From NCBI GenBank assembly GCA_052387235.1, contig JBQTJJ010000019.1, positions 1 through 20,892 on the forward strand: a DNA stretch of 20,892 bases, in the 5' to 3' direction. This document shows positions 1-7,244 of this stretch, piece after piece. Each line of letters begins with the position of its first letter. Within the stretch, counting starts at the first letter, position 1. Source of the DNA: JBQTJJ01 sp052387235. Its GTDB lineage: Bacteria; Actinomycetota; Acidimicrobiia; Acidimicrobiales; GCA-2861595. A model generated the notes under the pieces. The model was not told the origin of the DNA, searched no databases, and saw nothing but the letters and a program-made list of their open reading frames with translations. The position numbers were made by a program, and so were the translations under genes.

Positions 1-2556
1 CAGGCCCGGCTCGCCCTGGACGCGGCCCGGTCGGAGGGCGACCCGGCGGCAGCGGCCGTGGCCACCCGGGCCGCCGGCCTGGCCGCCCGGGCCAACGACG
101 ACATGGCCGGGGCCGTCGACCTGCTGCGGCGGTCGCTCGCCATCGCCGAGGAGCACGGGCTGGACGAGGAGGCGTGCGAGGCCAGGCTGGCCCTGGTCCC
201 CACCCTGGCCTTCGCCGGTGACCCGGCCGCCGGCCTGCGGGAGGCGGAGCGGGCCGCCCCGTCCCTCCGGGGCGGCGCGCTGGCCCGCCTCCGGCTGCAC
301 GAGGCCAACGTCTTCCTGATCCAGGGCCGGCTGGACGAGGCGCTGGCCGGCTACCGCCGGGCCCTCCCCGGCCTGCGCCGGGCCGGCGACCGGGCCAACG
401 AGGCCGACCTGCTCAACAACCGCGCCATGGTCTGCGCCGGCCGGGGGGCGCACAGGGCCGCCGCCGGCGATCTCCGCCGTGCCCTCGAGCTCTACCGGTC
501 CTTCGGCGAGGACCGCATGGCGGCCAACACGCTGCAGAACCTGGGCTTCGTGGCGGCCCGGCAGGGCGACCTGCCCGCCGCCCTGGCCTGGTTCGACCAG
601 GCCGACGACTACTTCGCGGCCCACGGTCTGGTGGACGCGGTGGGGCTCCGGGACCGGTGCGAGGCCCTGATCCCGGCCCGCCTGGTGGCCGAGGCCCGGC
701 GGGCGGCGTCGGCGGCGGTGGACCAGCTCGGCCGGGAGGGCCGGGCCAGCTACCTGGCCGAGGCGCAGCTGATGCTGGCGTCGGCCCTGCTCCTCGACGG
801 CGACTGCACGGGGGCGCAGGCGGCCGCCGACGAGGCGGCAGGGGCCTTCACCCGCCAGCGCCGCAGCAGCTGGCTGGCCCTGGCCCGGCTGCTCTCGGTA
901 CGCGCCGCCTGGCAGGGCGGGGAGTGCTCGCCCGGCCTGCTGGCCGCCGCCCGCCGTGCCGCTGCCGCGCTCGAGACGGCGGGATGGGCCATCCCCGCCC
1001 TGGACGCCCGCCTCATCGCGGCCCAGGTGGCGCTGGGGCTGGGGCGGCGGCCCGCCGCCCGCCGGGAGCTGGCCCTCGCCAGCGCCGCCCGCCGGCGGGG
1101 GCCGGCCGAGCAGCGGGCCCGGGCGTGGCACGCCGAGGCGCTGCTGCGGCTGGCCGGGGGCGACCGGCGGGGGGCGGATGAGGGGCTGCGGGCCGGTCTG
1201 CGGATCCTCGACCGCTACCGGGCCGCACTCGGCGCCACCGAGCTGCGGGTGCACGCGTCGGGCCACGCCGCCGACCTGGCCCGGATGGGGCTGGGGCTGG
1301 CGCTGGAGGACGGCCGACCCGACCGGGTCCTGGCCTGGGCCGAGCGCTGGCGGGCCGGGGCGCTGCACCTCCCGCCGGCCCGTCCCGGCGACGGCGGCGA
1401 CCTGGCCCGCGACCTGGCCGAGCTGCGCCGGGTCGCGGCCGAGGCCGACGCGGCCGCCCTCGAGGGCCGGCCCACCGCCGGCCTCCTGGCCCGCGTGGCC
1501 GCGGCCGAGGAATCGGTCCGGCGCCGGGCGCGCCACGCCCGGGCGACCGGGGTGTCGGCCGCCGATCCTCCGCCCACGGCCCGCCAGCTGGCGGCCGAGC
1601 TGGGCCCGCAGGCGTTGGTGGAGCTGGTGGAGGCGGACGGCGACCTTCACGCCGTCGTCCTGGCCGGCGGCCGGCTGCGCCTCCGCCCGCTCGGTCCCGT
1701 GGCGCCGGTGCGCCTGGAGCTCGAGGCCCTCCGGTCGGCCCTGCGCCGGCTGGCGTTCGGGCGGGGATCGCCGGCGTCGCTGGAGGCGGCGGAGGCCTCC
1801 GCCGTCCACAGTGGCCGGCGCCTCGACCGCCTTCTCCTCCAGCCGGTGCTGGCCGACGTCGGGTCCCGCCCGCTGGTCCTCGTCCCGCCCGCCGAGCTGC
1901 ACGCCCTGCCGTGGGCCAGCCTGCCGTCGTGCGGAGGCCGGCCGGTGGTGGTGGCGCCGTCGGCGGCGCTGTGGTGGCGGGGATCGACGGGGGCGAACCG
2001 GCCCCGGGCCGGGTCCAGGGTGGTGCTGGTGGCCGGGCCGGGCCTGGACCACGCCGCGGCCGAGGTGGCGGCGCTGGCCCGCCGCCATCCCGGCGCCGTC
2101 CGCCTCACCGGGCGCCGGGCCACGGTCGAGGCGGTGGCGGCCGCCCTCGACGGCGCCGGCCTGGTGCACATCGCCGCCCACGGCCGGTTCCGGGCCGACA
2201 ACCCGCTGTTCTCCTGCCTGCAGCTGGCCGACGGCCCGCTGACCGTCTACGACCTGGAGGGCCTCCGCCGGGCCCCTCGCACCCTGGTCCTTTCCGCGTG
2301 CGACTCCGGGCTGTCGGCCGTACGACCCGGCGACGAGGTGATGGGCCTGGCCGCGGCCGTGTTCTCGCTGGGGACGGCCACCCTCGTGGCCAGCGTCATC
2401 CCCGTGCCCGACGACGCCACCCGGCGCCTCATGCTGGCGTTCCACCGCCGGCTCCAGGCCGGGGACACGCCGGCCGTGGCCCTGGCCGCGGTGCGGGGGG
2501 GGAGCGGCGCCGACCCCGCCTCGGCCGGGTTCGTGTGCTTCGGTTCCGGCCGCTGA
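1..2556 (+). CDS. TPR-CHAT domain protein, putative caspase-like protease (5' partial)
   Basis: The frame is open from base 1, so the true start lies upstream; GTG at 58 is only the first start codon inside the window. About 851 residues are visible. The first ~230 (numbered from GTG 58) are Ala/Leu/Arg-rich helical hairpins of tetratricopeptide type, for example around the segment with QGRLDEALAGYRRAL and the one with RQGDLPAALAWFDQA. A long helical middle follows, then a C-terminal CHAT domain (about 560-832). The CHAT catalytic pair is present: His708 in HIAAHG and Cys748 in SACDSG, so an active cysteine protease is plausible. CHAT is a caspase-clan (C14-related) fold, and TPR arrays in such proteins usually sense a partner. 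The stop lies 26 nt before the sigma factor gene on the same strand. The substrate is unknown; the neighbouring small protein or the sigma factor are inferred candidates. Confidence 0.9.
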   Translation, partial: QARLALDAARSEGDPAAAAVATRAAGLAARANDDMAGAVDLLRRSLAIAEEHGLDEEACEARLALVPTLAFAGDPAAGLREAERAAPSLRGGALARLRLHEANVFLIQGRLDEALAGYRRALPGLRRAGDRANEADLLNNRAMVCAGRGAHRAAAGDLRRALELYRSFGEDRMAANTLQNLGFVAARQGDLPAALAWFDQADDYFAAHGLVDAVGLRDRCEALIPARLVAEARRAASAAVDQLGREGRASYLAEAQLMLASALLLDGDCTGAQAAADEAAGAFTRQRRSSWLALARLLSVRAAWQGGECSPGLLAAARRAAAALETAGWAIPALDARLIAAQVALGLGRRPAARRELALASAARRRGPAEQRARAWHAEALLRLAGGDRRGADEGLRAGLRILDRYRAALGATELRVHASGHAADLARMGLGLALEDGRPDRVLAWAERWRAGALHLPPARPGDGGDLARDLAELRRVAAEADAAALEGRPTAGLLARVAAAEESVRRRARHARATGVSAADPPPTARQLAAELGPQALVELVEADGDLHAVVLAGGRLRLRPLGPVAPVRLELEALRSALRRLAFGRGSPASLEAAEASAVHSGRRLDRLLLQPVLADVGSRPLVLVPPAELHALPWASLPSCGGRPVVVAPSAALWWRGSTGANRPRAGSRVVLVAGPGLDHAAAEVAALARRHPGAVRLTGRRATVEAVAAALDGAGLVHIAAHGRFRADNPLFSCLQLADGPLTVYDLEGLRRAPRTLVLSACDSGLSAVRPGDEVMGLAAAVFSLGTATLVASVIPVPDDATRRLMLAFHRRLQAGDTPAVALAAVRGGSGADPASAGFVCFGSGR

Positions 2557-2570
2557 CCCGCATCGCCGCC

Positions 2571-2576
2571 TACCAT
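2571..2576 (+). promoter_or_regulatory. -10-like hexamer TACCAT, leaderless start of sigma gene
   Basis: TACCAT fits the actinobacterial -10 pattern TAnnnT and is followed by exactly 6 nt before the GTG at 2583, so transcription could begin on the start codon. No Shine-Dalgarno sequence precedes that GTG, which agrees with a leaderless message. No convincing -35 is visible. The sigma gene may therefore have its own promoter in addition to read-through from the CHAT gene. Confidence 0.45.
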
Positions 2577-2582
2577 TCGGGC

Positions 2583-3164
2583 GTGGCCGGCACGGCGGAG
2601 GGGGAGCTGGTGCGGTTGGCCGGCCAGGGCGACCGGGACGCCTGGGATGCGCTGGTCATGCGCTTCGAGGGCCTGGTCTGGTCCATCGCCCGCGGCCACC
2701 GGCTCGACTCGGCCGCCGCCGCCGACGTGAGCCAGACGGTGTGGCTGCGGCTGGTCGAGAACCTCGACCGCCTCCGCGAGCCCGACCGGGTGGGCGCCTG
2801 GCTGGCCGCCACCGCCCGCAACGAGTGCCTCCGGGTGCTGCGCCTCTCCGGCCGCCAGGTTCCCACCGACTTCGAGGCCGAGGTCGACCCGCTCCCGAAC
2901 GAGGTCGACCAGGTCGACGCCGGCCTGCTGGCGGGCGAGCGCAACCAGGAGCTGTGGCAGGCCTTCGCCGGCATCAGCGAGCGGTGCCAGGTCCTCCTGC
3001 GCCTGCTGATCGCCGACCCGCCCCCGAGCTACGACGAGATCGCCACCCTCCTCGACATGGCGGTGGGCAGCATCGGGCCCACCCGGGCCCGCTGCCTCGA
3101 GCACCTCCGCCGCAAAGCCCGTATCACGGGTGCCCTGGACGTCTCTGACACCCGGAGAGAGTGA
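2583..3164 (+). CDS. ECF-like sigma-70 family RNA polymerase sigma factor
   Basis: This 193-aa protein has the two-domain ECF layout. Region 2 (about 8-90) contains a helix with DVSQTVWLRLVENLDRL and the following GAWLAATARNECLRVLR, typical of sigma2 core-binding and -10 recognition. A short acidic linker (97-120) leads to region 4 (about 122-180) with a helix-turn-helix around SYDEIATLLDMAVGSIGPTR. It should direct RNA polymerase to a specific promoter set. The start was set at GTG 2583 because the conserved sequence begins there and a TACCAT hexamer lies 6 nt upstream; longer versions would run back into the CHAT gene. The neighbouring genes suggest protease-linked control. No classical membrane anti-sigma gene with an HxxxCxxC zinc motif is adjacent. 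The targets are unknown. Confidence 0.9.
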   Translation: MAGTAEGELVRLAGQGDRDAWDALVMRFEGLVWSIARGHRLDSAAAADVSQTVWLRLVENLDRLREPDRVGAWLAATARNECLRVLRLSGRQVPTDFEAEVDPLPNEVDQVDAGLLAGERNQELWQAFAGISERCQVLLRLLIADPPPSYDEIATLLDMAVGSIGPTRARCLEHLRRKARITGALDVSDTRRE

Positions 3165-3168
3165 GGAG
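3163..3168 (+). promoter_or_regulatory. Shine-Dalgarno GAGGAG overlapping the sigma stop codon
   Basis: GAGGAG shares bases with the TGA stop of the sigma gene (3162-3164) and lies 5 nt before the ATG at 3174. This fixes the start of the downstream gene and implies translational coupling with the sigma factor. Confidence 0.7.
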
Positions 3169-3173
3169 CGACG

Positions 3174-3677
3174 ATGCCCGACGAGGTGGAGGCCAGGGAC
3201 GAGGCGGACCGGCGGCTCCTCGAGACGCTGCGAGCGGCGGCCCGGGAGCACGACCCGATCCCGGCCCGCGTGCAGCACATGGCGCGGGAGAGCTTCGTGT
3301 GGCGCACGATCGACGCCGAGCTGGCCGACCTGGCCTACGACTCGCTGCTGGACGACGCCCGCCTGGCCGGCGTGCGCGGCACGGACGCCGGGCCCCGGGC
3401 CCTCACCTTCGAGGGGCCGCGGGTCACCGTGGAGCTCGAGGTGGTGGAGGTGGGCGACCAGCGCCGCCTGCTCGGCCAGCTCGTGCCGCCGCGCGGCGCC
3501 GACGTGGAGATCCGGTCGGCCGACGTCGTGGTCCAGTCGGCCCGCGGCGCCTTGGTCGTGGTCGCCGATGAGATCGGCCGCTTCACCGCCGAGGTGGAGA
3601 CGGGGCTGGTGAGCCTGCGCTGCAGCTTCCCCGGCGACGCCGGCCCGGCCCTGGAGACGGCCTGGGTCATGGTGTAG
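3174..3677 (+). CDS. Small soluble protein of unknown function, co-operonic with sigma factor
   Basis: This is a 167-aa acidic protein with no signal peptide and no membrane segment. The N-terminal part (about 1-62) is helical and charged and includes ARESFVWRTIDAELADLAYD. The C-terminal part (about 75-167) alternates hydrophobic and charged residues in a beta-rich pattern, for example VTVELEVVEVGDQRRLL and ALVVVADEIGRFTAEVE, suggesting a compact beta-sandwich. There is a single Cys and no zinc-binding anti-sigma motif. I recall similar FVWRTIDAELA-type proteins beside actinobacterial sigma factors, but I cannot name a family. Its start overlaps the control region of the sigma gene, so the two are probably made together. 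It could be an anti-sigma, a sigma partner, or a substrate of the CHAT protease; these roles are inference. The gene ends 21 nt before the convergent purM. Confidence 0.8.
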   Translation: MPDEVEARDEADRRLLETLRAAAREHDPIPARVQHMARESFVWRTIDAELADLAYDSLLDDARLAGVRGTDAGPRALTFEGPRVTVELEVVEVGDQRRLLGQLVPPRGADVEIRSADVVVQSARGALVVVADEIGRFTAEVETGLVSLRCSFPGDAGPALETAWVMV

Positions 3678-3698
3678 CGCCGGGTACCGGGCGTCCCC

Positions 3699-4775
3699 CT
3701 ACCGGGGCGAGCCGTGGAGGTGGACCCGGCCCTCGCCCTCGGTCACCGAGCCGACCCGCACCGCGTAGTGGCCCTTGTCCCGCAGCAGGTCGAGGGCGGC
3801 GAACTCCTCCCGGCCGGCGGGGACGGCCACCACCATGCCGATGCCGAGGTTGAACACCCGGGCCATCTCGTCGTCGGCCACGGCGCCGATGCGCTGGATC
3901 TCGCCGAAGATCGGCGGCCGCTCCCACGCGCCGAGGTCGACCTCGACGTCGACGCCGGGGGGCAGGACCCGCGCCAGGTTGCCGGGGAGGCCGCCACCGG
4001 TGACGTGGGCCACGGCCCGCACGTCCACCGCCCCGAGCAGCGCCGACACCGCCGGCGAGTAGATGACCGACGGCGCCAGCAGCTCCTCGCCCAGGCTGTG
4101 GGAGGCGCCGGGGTACGCGGGCTCGTCCAGCCGCCGGCCGCCCAGCTCCAGCAGCACCCGCCGCACGAGGGAGAACCCGTTGGAACGCAGGTTGGGCGAC
4201 GGCAGGCCGAGCAGCACGTCGCCGGGCCGGAGCCGGCGCCCGGTGACGACCCGGTCCCGCTCCACCACACCGATGGCCGAGCCCACCAGGTCGAACTCGC
4301 CGGGTTCCATGGCGCCGGGGTGCTCGGCCATCTCCCCGCCCAGGAGGGCGCACCCGGCCTGGCGGCATCCGTTGACGACGCCCTCCACCAGCGCCTCGAT
4401 GTGGTCGGGGTCGAGGCGGCCCACCGCGATGTAGTCCAGGAAGAAGAGGGGCTCGGCGCCCTGGCAGGCCAGGTCGTCCACGCACATGGCCACCAGGTCG
4501 ATGCCGATGGTGTCGAAGCGCCCCGTGGCCTGGGCGATGAGGGCCTTGGTGCCCACCCCGTCGGTGGAGCCCACCAGCACCGGGTCGCGGTAGCGGTCCT
4601 TGGGGAAGGCGAACAGCCCGCCGAAGCCTCCGATGTCGCCCAGGACCTCGGGCCGGAAGGTGGAGCGGACGCTGGCCTTGATGCGCTCGACGGCCCGCTC
4701 GCCGGCGCCGATGTCGACCCCGGCCTCGGCATAGGTGGCGCCGGGCGGACCCGCCGCCCCGGCGCCCTCAGCCAC
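3699..4775 (-). CDS. purM: Phosphoribosylformylglycinamidine cyclo-ligase (AIR synthetase)
   Basis: This 358-aa protein is normal in length for PurM. It catalyses the ATP-dependent closure of FGAM to AIR, step 5 of purine synthesis, in the cytoplasm. Visible family motifs are the nucleotide/substrate loop GSTDGVGTKALIA (69-81), DDLACQGAEPLFFLDYIA (100-117), GGEMAEHPG, LRSNGFSLVRRVL and HVTGGGLPGNLARVLP. The chosen GTG start at 4775 lies inside the purF coding end and overlaps it by 8 nt, showing tight coupling with purF. The Gly/Ala-rich first 13 residues are poorly conserved, so the exact start could be slightly downstream. The stop faces the small protein gene across a 21-nt convergent gap. 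Confidence 0.97.
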   Translation of the reverse strand: MAEGAGAAGPPGATYAEAGVDIGAGERAVERIKASVRSTFRPEVLGDIGGFGGLFAFPKDRYRDPVLVGSTDGVGTKALIAQATGRFDTIGIDLVAMCVDDLACQGAEPLFFLDYIAVGRLDPDHIEALVEGVVNGCRQAGCALLGGEMAEHPGAMEPGEFDLVGSAIGVVERDRVVTGRRLRPGDVLLGLPSPNLRSNGFSLVRRVLLELGGRRLDEPAYPGASHSLGEELLAPSVIYSPAVSALLGAVDVRAVAHVTGGGLPGNLARVLPPGVDVEVDLGAWERPPIFGEIQRIGAVADDEMARVFNLGIGMVVAVPAGREEFAALDLLRDKGHYAVRVGSVTEGEGRVHLHGSPR

Positions 4776-6285
4776 GGTCGGAGCCGGCCGGGTCGCCCAG
4801 GTAGGCGTCCGGGCCGGGGTCGGCGCTGTCGCCCTCCAGCATCGCCTTGGTGAAGTGGACCGGGACCTCGGTGGGGTACTCGCCGGTGAGGCAGGCGTTG
4901 CAGAAGCCGGCGCCGGGGGCGTCGACGGCCCGCTCCAGGCCGTCGAGGCTGAGGAAGGCCAGCGAGTCGACGTCGAGGTAGTCCTGGATCTCGCTCACCG
5001 ACAGGTTGGCGGCCAGCAGCTCGGAGCGGGTGCCGGTGTCGACGCCGTAGAAGCACGGCCACTTGTAGGGCGGGCTGGTGATGCGGACGTGCACCTCCCT
5101 GGCCCCCGCCTCGCGCAGCATGCGGGCGATGGCCCGCTGGGTGGTGCCCCGCACGATGGAGTCGTCCACCACCACCAGGCGCTTGCCGGCCACGTTGCGC
5201 CGCAGCGGGTTCAGCTTGCGGCGCACGCCCTGGCTGCGCAGCTCCTGGCTGGGGGCGATGAAGGTGCGGTGGGCGTAGGCGTTCTTGACCAGGCCCTGGC
5301 CGTAGGGGATGCCGCTGCGCTCGGCGTAGCCCTCGGCCGCCGGCACGCCGGACTGAGGCACCCCCATCACCATGTCGGCGTCCACCGGCGCCTGCTCGGC
5401 CAGTAGCTCGCCCATGCGCTTGCGGGCGCCGTGGACGTCCTTGCCGTAGAGGTGGGTGTCGGGCCGGGCGATGTAGATGAACTCGAACAGGCACAGCTTC
5501 GGGTTCACCCGCTCGGGCGGGAAGGGCCGCTGCGACCGCCACCCGCCGGCGTCGATGACGATCATCTCGCCCGGGTCGATCTCCCGCACGAAGTGGGCGC
5601 CGATGACGTCGAGGGCGGGCGACTCCGACGCCAGCACCCAGCCCGTGTCGGTCTTGCCCAGGCAGAGGGGCCGGAACCCGTTGGGGTCGCGCACGCCGAT
5701 GAGGTGGGCGCTGTCCATCAGCACGAAGGAGAACGCGCCCTCGAGCCGGGGGAGGACCTCCACCAGGGCCCGCTCCAGGTCACGCCCGTCGCTGTGGCCG
5801 TCGTCGTCGGCCGGGAAGCAGGACGCGATCAGCTCCGCCACCAGGTCGCTGTCGCTGGTGACGGTGCCGGGCAGCATGCCCGCTTCGCGGGCGAGGGCCT
5901 CGGTGTTGGTGAGGTTGCCGTTGTGGCCCAGGGCGAAGCCGGACTCACCCGGCTCCCGGTAGACGGGCTGGGCGTTGCGCCAGGTGCTGGACCCCGTGGT
6001 GGAGTAGCGGGTGTGGCCGATGGCCAGGTGGCCCTTGAGCGGCGCCAGCGTGCGCTCGTCGAACACGTTGGTGACCAGGCCCATGTCCTTGACGATGGTG
6101 ATGGTCTGGCCGTCGCTCACGGCCATGCCGGCCGACTCCTGGCCCCGGTGCTGGAGGTTCAGCAGGCCGTCGTAGGTGAGGTGGGCCACGGAGGCGCCCG
6201 GGGCGTAGATGCCGAAGACGCCGCAGGCCTCGCGGGGGTGGTCGTCTCCCCCCGCGTCGGCAGGATGGGGAGGCCCAACCGTCAC
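4768..6285 (-). CDS. purF: Amidophosphoribosyltransferase (glutamine PRPP amidotransferase)
   Basis: This 505-aa enzyme makes phosphoribosylamine from PRPP and glutamine, the committed step of purine synthesis. The N-terminal Ntn glutaminase begins at Cys21 in REACGVFGIY after a 20-residue propeptide that must be removed. Four cysteines fit the Fe-S ligands of the Bacillus-type enzyme: Cys265 (KLCLFEF), Cys411 (KWPCFYG), and Cys462 and Cys465 (FCNACL). The PRPP loop VVVDDSIVRGTT is at 371-382. GTG 6285 was chosen because the family propeptide fits there and the hexamer GAAACT (6292-6297) lies 6 nt upstream. The long in-frame extension upstream would cover the divergent PHP gene and is not credible. 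It overlaps purM by 8 nt at its 3' end. A propeptide plus Fe-S cluster indicates the oxygen-sensitive class. Confidence 0.97.
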   Translation of the reverse strand: MTVGPPHPADAGGDDHPREACGVFGIYAPGASVAHLTYDGLLNLQHRGQESAGMAVSDGQTITIVKDMGLVTNVFDERTLAPLKGHLAIGHTRYSTTGSSTWRNAQPVYREPGESGFALGHNGNLTNTEALAREAGMLPGTVTSDSDLVAELIASCFPADDDGHSDGRDLERALVEVLPRLEGAFSFVLMDSAHLIGVRDPNGFRPLCLGKTDTGWVLASESPALDVIGAHFVREIDPGEMIVIDAGGWRSQRPFPPERVNPKLCLFEFIYIARPDTHLYGKDVHGARKRMGELLAEQAPVDADMVMGVPQSGVPAAEGYAERSGIPYGQGLVKNAYAHRTFIAPSQELRSQGVRRKLNPLRRNVAGKRLVVVDDSIVRGTTQRAIARMLREAGAREVHVRITSPPYKWPCFYGVDTGTRSELLAANLSVSEIQDYLDVDSLAFLSLDGLERAVDAPGAGFCNACLTGEYPTEVPVHFTKAMLEGDSADPGPDAYLGDPAGSDRG

Positions 6286-6358
6286 GCCGCCAGTTTCGCA
6301 CACGCCCGGCCGGTGCCGGCCGATCGGACCGGCGCCGGCTGCATAGCGTGAAGGCCCC
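6286..6358. promoter_or_regulatory. Divergent promoter region between purF and the PHP gene
   Basis: These 73 nt separate two divergent starts. Towards purF, the minus-strand hexamer GAAACT (6292-6297; A at position 2, T at position 6) sits 6 nt before the GTG. Towards the PHP gene, TAGCGT (6344-6349) sits 9 nt before the GTG at 6359. Neither gene has a clear Shine-Dalgarno sequence. An imperfect GC inverted repeat (6309-6320 with 6328-6339, 10 of 12 pairs) lies between. A bidirectional promoter is inferred from layout. Confidence 0.35.
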
Positions 6359-7186
6359 GTGATCGACCTGCACACCCACTCCACCGTCTCCGACGGGTCC
6401 GACCCGCCGGCCCGCATCCCCGAGCTGGCGGCCGAGGCCGGCTGCTCGGCCGTGGCCCTCACCGACCACGACCGGCTGGACGGGCTGGCGGAGGCCGGCG
6501 CCCGGGCCTCGGAGCTGGGCGTGCGCCTGGTGCCCGGGTGCGAGGTGTCGTGCCGGTGGCAGCGCGGCGACCTCCACCTGCTGGTGTACTTCGTGGAGCC
6601 GGGCGAGGGGCCGTTCCAGGACGAGCTGGTCCACCTGCAGCACGCCCGGGAGGACCGCAACCTGCGCATGGCCGAGGCCCTCGGGCTCTCCTACGAGGAG
6701 CTGCTGGCCGAGGCCGGGGGCTCCGGCGCCGGCCGCCCCCACGCCGCCGCCCTCCTGGTGCGCCAGGGCCGGGCCACCAGCATCGACAACGCCTTCGAGC
6801 AGTGGCTGGTCCGCGGCCGGCCCGGCGACGTGCCCCGCCGGACCGTCGAGCCGGCCCGCGCCATCGCCCTGGCCCGGGCCTCGGGTGGGGTCGCGGTGCT
6901 GGCCCACCCGCTCAGCACCCGACTCGACCCGCCGGCGCTCGAGTCGGCCGTGGCCGAGCTGGCCGAGGCCGGGCTCGGGGGCGTCGAGGCCGTGTACGGC
7001 CGCTACGACCCCACCCAGCGCGCCGGCCTGGCCGCGATGGCCCGCCGGCTGGACCTGGCCGTCGCCGGCGGCTCCGACCACCACGGCACCTACAAGCCCG
7101 ACCTGGCGGTGGGCGTGGGGAGGGGCGACCTCGAGGTCCCGGACACGGCGCTGGACGAGCTGGAGGCCCGCCGCCCCGGCGCCTGA
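6359..7186 (+). CDS. PHP-domain metal-dependent phosphoesterase
   Basis: This 275-aa protein carries the complete PHP metal-site signature: DLHTHSTVSDG (His5, His7, Asp12), LTDHD (Asp36, His37), GCEVSC (Glu62), HLLVYF (His73), GRPH (His128), LAHP (His183) and GSDHH (Asp240, His241). The length and motif order match stand-alone PHP enzymes of the type that includes 3',5'-nucleotide bisphosphate phosphatase / RNase AM. Histidinol phosphatase-like or other phosphoesterase activity is also possible. GTG 6359 gives the methionine directly before the first motif, as usual for the family. It is transcribed against the surrounding pur genes, from the purF divergent region towards purL. A role in nucleotide turnover would fit the location, but that is inference. 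Confidence 0.9.
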   Translation: MIDLHTHSTVSDGSDPPARIPELAAEAGCSAVALTDHDRLDGLAEAGARASELGVRLVPGCEVSCRWQRGDLHLLVYFVEPGEGPFQDELVHLQHAREDRNLRMAEALGLSYEELLAEAGGSGAGRPHAAALLVRQGRATSIDNAFEQWLVRGRPGDVPRRTVEPARAIALARASGGVAVLAHPLSTRLDPPALESAVAELAEAGLGGVEAVYGRYDPTQRAGLAAMARRLDLAVAGGSDHHGTYKPDLAVGVGRGDLEVPDTALDELEARRPGA

Positions 7187-7241
7187 CCGTCCATCTCCCG
7201 GTACAGGTCCACCTGCTGGACCGCTACTGGGATGTGGACGG
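7187..7241 (+). terminator. Long hairpin between convergent PHP gene and purL
   Basis: The outer arms 7187-7203 and 7225-7241 pair over 17 positions with one true mismatch and two G-U wobbles when read as + strand RNA. A 2x2 internal bulge follows, then a perfect inner stem GGTCCA/TGGACC (7206-7211 with 7217-7222) around the loop CCTGC. It starts right after the PHP stop codon and ends 3 nt before the purL stop. There is no T-tract, so it would be a non-canonical or factor-aided terminator. It is less stable in the minus-strand RNA because the wobbles become A-C mismatches. Confidence 0.6.
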
Positions 7242-7244
7242 AGC

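Noticed and set aside
1..3677. A type III-E CRISPR-Cas (Craspase) locus
   Set aside because: No direct repeat array, gRAMP/Cas7-11 gene or Csx30-like sequence is visible; only the TPR-CHAT plus sigma layout is similar.
3714..4853. + strand frame opposite purM (379 codons)
   Set aside because: The purM motifs on the other strand are complete; this frame has only biased composition.
6286..6669. N-terminal extension of purF by 128 residues
   Set aside because: It would overlap the start of the PHP gene on the other strand and put the catalytic Cys far from the N-terminus.
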